Positions 58,501 through 64,000 of a stretch of 64,000 nt of DNA are shown piece after piece. The first letter of the stretch is position 1. Each line of letters begins with the position of its first letter. The notes under the pieces were generated by a model that saw nothing but the letters and a program-made list of their open reading frames with translations, ran no database searches and was not told the DNA's origin. Position numbers and translations under genes: made by a program. This DNA is from Pseudomonas citronellolis (GTDB taxonomy: Bacteria; Pseudomonadota; Gammaproteobacteria; Pseudomonadales; Pseudomonadaceae): assembly GCF_900112375.1 (NCBI RefSeq), contig NZ_FOLS01000031.1, forward strand, positions 33,202-97,201, written 5' to 3'.

Positions 58501-59292
58501 TCAGCCGCGCAGCGTGCGCTGGTAGCGGCCGGGACTGATGCCGTAGGCGCTGCGGAAGTGGCGGGTCAGGTGGCTCTGGTCGGCGAAGCCCAGGGCATGG
58601 GCGGCATCGCCCACGGCGACGCCCGCCCGCAGCAGCGCCAGGGCCCGCCGGGTGCGCAGTTGCATGGCCCACTGCCGCGGGCTCATCCCGGTGTGCTGCT
58701 TGAAGGCCCGCAGCAGGTGGAACCTGGAGACCTGCACCTGCTGCGCCATGGCCTCCAGGCTCAGCGGTTCGGCGAGGTTGGCGGCGAGCAGTTCCTGCAG
58801 GCACTCCACCGGGCGCCGGCCCAAGGCCGCCGTCTGCGGCGGCCGGGTACCCGCGTGGCGCGCCAGTTCGGCCAGCGCCAGGGTCAGGCACTCCTCGCCA
58901 CGTTCGCGAAGGAAGGTGTCGCCGGAAAGGGCCAGTTCCACCGCACGGGCCAGCTCCCCCGCCAGCTGCGGATGCTCCAGCAGCGGCCGCTCGAAGGCCA
59001 GGCGCTGCAGGCCCAGGCTCGCGGCCAGCACGCTTTCCGCCAGGTAGAGGCTGACGAAGCGCCAGGGCTGGCCGTCGGCGGCGCCGCCACCCTGGATCTG
59101 CCCCGGGTTGTAGAGGGTGATGTCGCCGGCGCTGGCCTGGAAGCTGCGGCCGTCCAGCCAGATGTCCTCGCTGCCGCAGAGGTTGGCGCTGATGACGAAT
59201 TCGTCATGGCTGTGCTTGTCGAAACGATGCCCGCTCAGCGCCGCGCTGGCCACTTCGCAGCCATCGCCCAGCCAGGCGTGACGCAGCGCCAT
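58501..59292 (-). CDS. chpD: AraC-family regulator (ChpD)
   Basis: A 263-residue regulator. Residues ~1-150 form a cupin-like sensor; the C-terminal two helix-turn-helix motifs are LSLEAMAQQVQVSRFHLLRAFKQHTGMSP and VGDAAHALGFADQSHLTRHFRSAYGISPGRYQR. Its ligand is unknown. It is followed on the minus strand by chpE after 79 bp. Confidence 0.87.
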   Translation of the reverse strand: MALRHAWLGDGCEVASAALSGHRFDKHSHDEFVISANLCGSEDIWLDGRSFQASAGDITLYNPGQIQGGGAADGQPWRFVSLYLAESVLAASLGLQRLAFERPLLEHPQLAGELARAVELALSGDTFLRERGEECLTLALAELARHAGTRPPQTAALGRRPVECLQELLAANLAEPLSLEAMAQQVQVSRFHLLRAFKQHTGMSPRQWAMQLRTRRALALLRAGVAVGDAAHALGFADQSHLTRHFRSAYGISPGRYQRTLRG

Positions 59293-59301
59293 GGCCGGGG
59301 C

Positions 59302-59814
59302 TCAGATCAGCCCGGCGTCGGCGAGCTTCTGCTCCAGCGCCACCAGGTCGGGGATGCGCACCAGGTCGTCGCCGACGCTCACCGCCGCCAGTTCCAGCGG
59401 CGCCAGTTCGGCCTCGGCGCGGGGCAGCTCGGGGCTGACCTTCAGCGAACGCGGAATGCCCTGGGCCAGCAGCGCCAGGAACTTCACGTGGGGCCGCCCG
59501 CCCAGGGCGTTGAGGACGATGACCCGCGCCCCCGGGCCGACCTGGGGCGCACCGCCGGAGGCCGCCTCGAAGGACAGCAGCGGCAGGCGCAGGTCGCGCC
59601 AGGCCACCTGGCCCAGGTACCAGGCCGGCAGGCCCGGCTGCGCCTGGGGCGCGCGGTAGGCGATCAGTTCGGCCACGGCCACGTTGGGCAGCAGCAGGGT
59701 ACGGTCGGCCAGGGGCACCAGCAGCCCGGTCAGGCTGGCGGGTGCCTCGTCGTCGCCGAGATTGGCCGGGGTGCCGTTCACAGGGGCTTCCTGCGGCAGG
59801 GAAAGATCACTCAT
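59302..59814 (-). CDS. chpC: CheW-like adaptor (ChpC)
   Basis: A 170-residue CheW-domain protein with LLLPNVAVAELIAYRAPQ, GQVAWRDLRLPLLSFEA and the late VSVGDDLVRIPDL strands of the SH3-like fold. It would link additional receptors to the ChpA kinase. ATG 59814 overlaps chpB as ATGA. Confidence 0.88.
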   Translation of the reverse strand: MSDLSLPQEAPVNGTPANLGDDEAPASLTGLLVPLADRTLLLPNVAVAELIAYRAPQAQPGLPAWYLGQVAWRDLRLPLLSFEAASGGAPQVGPGARVIVLNALGGRPHVKFLALLAQGIPRSLKVSPELPRAEAELAPLELAAVSVGDDLVRIPDLVALEQKLADAGLI

Positions 59815-60848
59815 GACTCCACTCCAGTGGCCGCACACTGCGCAGCCAGGTGTTCGACCAGCGCCGCGGCGAGTTCGCGCGGGTCGGCCGAGAAGGTACT
59901 GTAGCCGCCCTCGCGCAGGCTGTCGGGCATGCTCGAGCAGGCGCAGCCGTCCGCGCGCTGCGTCCAGATCTCGGCGCCCTGGCGGCGCACATAGGCGGCC
60001 GCGGCGCTGCCGTCGCTGCACATGCCGCTGAAGACTATCACCCCGCAGCGGCTGCCGAACTGCTGGGCGAGGTTGAGCATCATCTGGTCGATGGACGGGC
60101 TGTAGGGTTCCGGCCAGGCCCGCTGGCCCAGGCGCATGCGGCCATCCTCGGCGAAGCCCAGCTCGTGCTGCACCGGCACCACCACCACTTCGCCGCAGCG
60201 CAGCCAGTCGGCGTCGCGGGCGAGGTTGACGCGCCACTGGCTATGCCGTCCCACCGCCTGCGGCAGGCTCTGCTCGAACGACGGGGCGATGTGCTGGGCA
60301 TAGAGGAAGGCCAGCGGCAGGCCGCCCGGCAGCGCATCGAGGAACGCCTTGACCGCCGCCGGGCCGCCCAGGGACGCAGCCAGCAGCCAGACCTGGCGCG
60401 CCGGCTCGCCCACCTGCAGCGGCGAGGCCGCCAGGCCGTCGGGCAAGGCGATGCGGTTCGGTCGCTGGGCCTCGCTCAGCAGAGCCTCCAGGCTCTGGCC
60501 GACACTGGCGCTGGGGTCGCCCACCAGGCGCCGCAGCTTGCCCACCAGGCGCCGCTCCCAGCGCGGATAGTGCTCGGAAAGCCGCTCGGGGGCATGGCCC
60601 TCGCCGAACAGCACCGGCACCTGGGCCTGCTCCAGCAGGTTGTCGAGCAGCGGCGTGTCTTCCTGCTGGGCCAGGTCGACCAGCCACAGGTCGGTCGCGC
60701 AGGCGGCCAGCTGGGCCTCGTCCAGGCGCCCGGGGTCGGCGTTGAGCACCACCTGGTAGCCATGCCCGACCAGGGCCTGCTGCAGCACGTGGCGCTGCAG
60801 CGAGGTGTCGGCGATGATCGCGATCCTTGCGCCGCTCTGCTCAGGCAT
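59811..60848 (-). CDS. chpB: CheB-type methylesterase (ChpB)
   Basis: A 345-residue protein-glutamate methylesterase. The N-terminal ~125 residues resemble a receiver domain. The C-terminal domain has the catalytic Ser in LAASLGGPAA, His in YAQHIAP and Asp in GMCSDGSAAAAYV. It demethylates the pilus chemoreceptor. It overlaps chpA by eight bases and chpC by four. Confidence 0.9.
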   Translation of the reverse strand: MPEQSGARIAIIADTSLQRHVLQQALVGHGYQVVLNADPGRLDEAQLAACATDLWLVDLAQQEDTPLLDNLLEQAQVPVLFGEGHAPERLSEHYPRWERRLVGKLRRLVGDPSASVGQSLEALLSEAQRPNRIALPDGLAASPLQVGEPARQVWLLAASLGGPAAVKAFLDALPGGLPLAFLYAQHIAPSFEQSLPQAVGRHSQWRVNLARDADWLRCGEVVVVPVQHELGFAEDGRMRLGQRAWPEPYSPSIDQMMLNLAQQFGSRCGVIVFSGMCSDGSAAAAYVRRQGAEIWTQRADGCACSSMPDSLREGGYSTFSADPRELAAALVEHLAAQCAATGVES

Positions 60849-63800
60849 GGACGGTCACCAGCGCCTGGATGCTGTCGAGCAGCTCGGACTCCTGATAGGG
60901 CTTGCCCAGGTAGCGGTTGACGCCGATGGCCAGGGCCCGCTCGCGGTGCTTCTCGCCGGTGCGCGAGGTGATCATGATGATCGGCAGGTCCTTCAGGCGT
61001 TCGTCGTGGCGCACCAGGGTGGCCACCTCGAAGCCGTCCATGCGCGGCATCTCGATGTCCAGCAGCATGATGTCGGGCTTGTGTTCCTGCAGTTGGGCGA
61101 TGGCATCCACCCCGTCCTTGGCGGTCAGCACGTTCATGCCGTTGCGCTCCAGCAGGCGGCTGGTGACCTTGCGCACGGTGACCGAGTCGTCCACCACCAT
61201 GACCAGGGTCGGGCGCTGCTGTTCGCTGTCCGCCTGCGGCGCATTGGGCAGCGCGCGGCGCGGCTGGGCGTGCAGGGCGAGGCTGGCCAGGCGGGCGCGG
61301 ATGGTCGCCAGCAGGTCGAGGATCACCACCACGCGGCCGTCGCCGAGGATGGTCGCCCCGGAGATGCCGCTGACCCCGGCGAACTGCGCGCCCAGGCTCT
61401 TCACCACGATCTCGCGGGAGCCGGCCAGGGCATCCACCTGCACCGCCACCGCGTGTTCCGCGGAGCGCACCAGGATCACCGGCAGCGGCAGCGACTGGCC
61501 CACCAGCTTGGGCTGCTGGCCGTTGTTCAGCAGGTCGCCCAGGTATTTCAGCTCGTAGTCCTGCCCGGCGTATTCGAAGTGCGGCGCATGGCCCTGCCTG
61601 CCGCCCTCCTCGTAGAGGGCCTCCAGCTCGTAGGGCGAAACGCGGACGATGCCCTCGATGGTGTTCAGCGGCACGGCGTACAGGTCCTCGCCGGAAAGCA
61701 CCATGAGCGCGCGGTTCACCGACACGGTGAAGGGCAGGCGGATGGCGAAGCGCGTACCCTTGCCCGGCTCCGACTGGATGCTCATGGAACCGCCGAGCTG
61801 CTTGACCTCGGCGTTGACCACATCCAGGCCGACGCCGCGCCCGGAAATCTGCGTGAGCTTCTCGGCGGTGCTGAAGCCGGCCTCGAGGATGAACTGCAGC
61901 ACCTCGTGGTCGGAAAGCTCGGCGTCGGCCGCCATCAGGCCGCGTTCGACAGCCTTGCGGCGCACCGCGTCGAGGCGGATGCCGCCGCCGTCGTCGGCCA
62001 GGCTGAGGAGGATGTCGCCGCCCTCGCGGCCCAGTTCCAGGCGGATGCTGCCGGCCTCCGGCTTGCCGGCAGCGCGGCGCGCATCGGCGGATTCGATGCC
62101 GTGGTCGACGGCGTTGCGCAGCATGTGCTCCAGGGGCGCGACTATGCGCTCCAGCACGGTACGGTCCATTTCCCCTTCGGCGTTGCCGACGATGAACTCC
62201 ACCTGCTTGCCCAGCTCGCCGGCGACCTGCCGGACGATGCGCCGCAGGCGCGGCACCAGGCGGTCGAAGGGCACCATGCGGGTGCGCATCAGGCCTTCCT
62301 GCAGCTCGGTGTTGACGCGCGCCTGCTGCAGCAACAGGGTCTCGGCGTCGCGGTTCTTCGCGGCCAGGGTTTCCTTGAGGTCGAACAGGTCGGAGGCGGA
62401 CTCGAACAGCGCGCGGGACAGCTGCTGCAGCTGCGAGTAGCGGTCCATCTCCAGCGGGTCGAAGTCTTCGTAGCCGGCCCGCTCCGCATCGGCCTGGTGG
62501 CGCGAGAGGATCTGCGCCTGGGTCTCGGTGTCGAGGCGGCGCAACTGGTCGCGCACCCGCTCGATGGTGGCGTCCATCTCCGTCAGGGTGGAGCCGACGT
62601 CGCTCACCTGCTGCTCGACGCGGCCCCGGAAGATGGAGGTTTCACCGGCCAGGTTGACCAGGTTCTCCAGCAGCGGCGCCGGGACCTTCACCAGTTCCTG
62701 CGGGGCGCGCCGCGCGGCGGCCTGCTGTGCGGCCTCCTGGGCGCGCTGGACGAAGGGCAGCACCTTGGGCGCTTCGCTGCGCTGCGGCTCGGCGACGGCC
62801 ATGATGGCGCCGGCGGCCAGGACCGGCAGCGGCTCGACCGGCTCCGGCTCGCTGGCGGGCGGCGGCGTGACGGCCGCGGCGCTTTCGGCGGCGGCATCGG
62901 CCTCGCCGACCTGCTGGCGCAGGTGGTCCACTTCGTTCTGCAGGCCGTCGAAGCCGGACTGCACGTCGAGCAGCAGGCTGTCCGGCCAGGGCGCGCCCTG
63001 GCGCTGGGCTTCGGTGAGGTGTTCCTCGAGGTCGTGGGCGAGGTCGCCGAGGGCGTTCTGCCCGGCCAGCCGCGCACCGCCCTTGAGGGTGTGGAGGATG
63101 CGCAGCAGCTCGTCGAGGGCGCCGTGGTCGCCATCGGCGTCCCAGCGGCCCAGGGCGTGCTCCATGCCTTCGAGCAGGTCGTCGGCCTCTTCCAGGAAGA
63201 TGTCGATGATGTCCGCCGCCGGCTCGTCGCCGGCCAGCAGCGACGGCACCAGCGGCTGCAGGCTGACGCTGCTGGGCATGCTCAGCTGTTCGTCGGGGTT
63301 GGCGCGGAAGTCGCGGATCGCCGCGATCAGCGACTCGCCCTCGGGAACCGGCTGCCGGCCCTGCACCGCCTCGAGCATTTCCGCCAGGCGGTCGTGGCAG
63401 CGCTGGAGCAGGGCGAAGAGCCCGTCGCTGGCGCGCAGGCGCCCGCCGCAGAGGCCTTCGTAGAGGTATTCCAGCTCGTGGGCGAGGTCGCCGATGGGGC
63501 GGATCTCGGCCATGCGCGCGCCGCCCTTGAGGGTATGCAGGTCACGCTGCAGGGCTTCGAGCTCGACGCCGTTGTCGACGTTGCCCATCCAGCGCTGCAG
63601 CGCACCGGCTGCGCTTTCCAGGATGTCGAAGCCTTCTTCGAGGAAGATGTCCACCAGTTCCTGGTCGTGCACTTCCAATGGCTCGAACGCCGGCGCAGGC
63701 GCGGGCTCGACGTCGTCGGTCTGCTCCAGGGCCTGGGCGCTCGGGTCGCTTTCCGCCTCATGGAGGAAGGTGGCGAGGTCGATCTCTTCCAACACCGGAT

Positions 63801-64000
63801 CGACCGCCTCGGGTGCCGTGCTTTCGCTCTCCGGCTCGGGCTCAGGCTCGGATTCGGCCTCGCTCTCGTCGACGATCGGCAGCGGCGGCTCGTCCGGCAG
63901 CGGCGCGGCTTCGGCTTCGGCTTCGGCTTCGGCTTCGGCTTCGGCTTCGGCTTCGGCTTCGGCTTCGGCTTCGGCTTCGGCTTCGGCTTCGGCTTCGGCT
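60841..64000 (-). CDS. chpA: Hybrid chemosensory histidine kinase ChpA, C-terminal part
   Basis: The C-terminal ~1053 residues of a very large kinase (P. aeruginosa ChpA is about 2470). From the window edge: a tandem Ala-Glu repeat and an acidic/proline linker; an Hpt domain with LHTLKGGARMAE; a second Hpt with LHTLKGGARLAG; a dimerisation helix; the ATPase N box HMLRNAVDHGIES and G boxes LADDGGGIRL, GRGVGLDVV; a CheW-like domain; and a receiver with VVDDS, LLDIEMP and GKPY. It drives type IV pilus twitching and cAMP control. The frame stays open to the window edge. Confidence 0.93.
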   Translation of the reverse strand, partial: AEAEAEAEAEAEAEAEAEAEAEAEAEAEAEAAPLPDEPPLPIVDESEAESEPEPEPESESTAPEAVDPVLEEIDLATFLHEAESDPSAQALEQTDDVEPAPAPAFEPLEVHDQELVDIFLEEGFDILESAAGALQRWMGNVDNGVELEALQRDLHTLKGGARMAEIRPIGDLAHELEYLYEGLCGGRLRASDGLFALLQRCHDRLAEMLEAVQGRQPVPEGESLIAAIRDFRANPDEQLSMPSSVSLQPLVPSLLAGDEPAADIIDIFLEEADDLLEGMEHALGRWDADGDHGALDELLRILHTLKGGARLAGQNALGDLAHDLEEHLTEAQRQGAPWPDSLLLDVQSGFDGLQNEVDHLRQQVGEADAAAESAAAVTPPPASEPEPVEPLPVLAAGAIMAVAEPQRSEAPKVLPFVQRAQEAAQQAAARRAPQELVKVPAPLLENLVNLAGETSIFRGRVEQQVSDVGSTLTEMDATIERVRDQLRRLDTETQAQILSRHQADAERAGYEDFDPLEMDRYSQLQQLSRALFESASDLFDLKETLAAKNRDAETLLLQQARVNTELQEGLMRTRMVPFDRLVPRLRRIVRQVAGELGKQVEFIVGNAEGEMDRTVLERIVAPLEHMLRNAVDHGIESADARRAAGKPEAGSIRLELGREGGDILLSLADDGGGIRLDAVRRKAVERGLMAADAELSDHEVLQFILEAGFSTAEKLTQISGRGVGLDVVNAEVKQLGGSMSIQSEPGKGTRFAIRLPFTVSVNRALMVLSGEDLYAVPLNTIEGIVRVSPYELEALYEEGGRQGHAPHFEYAGQDYELKYLGDLLNNGQQPKLVGQSLPLPVILVRSAEHAVAVQVDALAGSREIVVKSLGAQFAGVSGISGATILGDGRVVVILDLLATIRARLASLALHAQPRRALPNAPQADSEQQRPTLVMVVDDSVTVRKVTSRLLERNGMNVLTAKDGVDAIAQLQEHKPDIMLLDIEMPRMDGFEVATLVRHDERLKDLPIIMITSRTGEKHRERALAIGVNRYLGKPYQESELLDSIQALVTVHA
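63907..64000. repeat. Hexanucleotide tandem repeat in chpA encoding Ala-Glu
   Basis: At least 15 perfect copies of GGCTTC (on the minus strand GAAGCC, read as GCC-GAA codons for Ala-Glu) fill the last 94 bases and run off the window, so the true copy number is higher. It sits in the linker before the last two Hpt domains. Confidence 0.95.

Overview
The window is about 64 kb of GC-rich chromosome from a Pseudomonas close to the P. aeruginosa lineage. Three things point there: mcl-PHA genes, a MexR-MexA-MexB-OprM efflux system and a Chp (twitching chemosensory) cluster; codon use strongly biased to G/C; and Pseudomonas-type REP sequences (GTAGGAGCGAGC...) in most larger intergenic gaps. Nearly all of it is conserved core genome. 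I see no rRNA, tRNA, CRISPR array, prophage, transposase or integron.

Layout. (1) 1-14.5 kb: two retropepsin-like periplasmic proteins, an HD-GYP protein, a YihG-like acyltransferase, two DUF2780 proteins, the MdtD-like exporter, a cold-shock protein divergent from dbpA, a YccS-type membrane protein, a solute-binding protein, a PAP2 lipoprotein phosphatase and an nfeD-slipin pair. (2) 15.2-26.8 kb: maeB, an M48 lipoprotein protease, a thermonuclease and rpmE on the minus strand, divergent from priA, argS, a SPOR protein, hslV, hslU and a DUF971 gene. (3) 27.2-34.7 kb: the mcl-PHA cluster phaC1-phaZ-phaC2-phaD, facing phaI-phaF and a small PHA-associated protein. (4) 34.8-45.2 kb: ubiE-ubiJ-ubiB, hisI-hisE, tatABC, an RsmE-family gene, two chemoreceptors with FliA-type promoters and a UPF0158 gene. 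(5) 45.7-55.1 kb: oprM, mexB and mexA (minus) with divergent mexR, a YceI protein, cytochrome b561 and a flavin amine oxidase. (6) 55.3-64 kb: bioA and rsmE (plus), then the minus-strand chpE, chpD, chpC, chpB and the C-terminal part of chpA, which runs off the window.

How the parts work together. The pha genes form a carbon-storage unit: two synthases, a depolymerase, a regulator and granule phasins. ubiE/ubiJ/ubiB make ubiquinone, tatABC exports folded proteins and hisIE completes two histidine steps. MexAB-OprM is a tripartite drug pump with a recognisable MexR box and a TtgR/NalD-like operator in front of it. ChpA-B-C are the kinase, methylesterase and CheW parts of the type IV pilus chemosensory system.

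Blocks (1), (2)-(4) and (5)-(6) each follow P. aeruginosa gene order, but in PAO1 the middle block lies elsewhere on the chromosome. Both joins fall in the two most repeat-dense gaps (14529-15166 and 45203-45742). The most unusual non-coding structure is a ~160-bp composite repeat present twice in opposite orientation (8280-8439 and 14737-14895), with conserved blocks held at fixed spacing.
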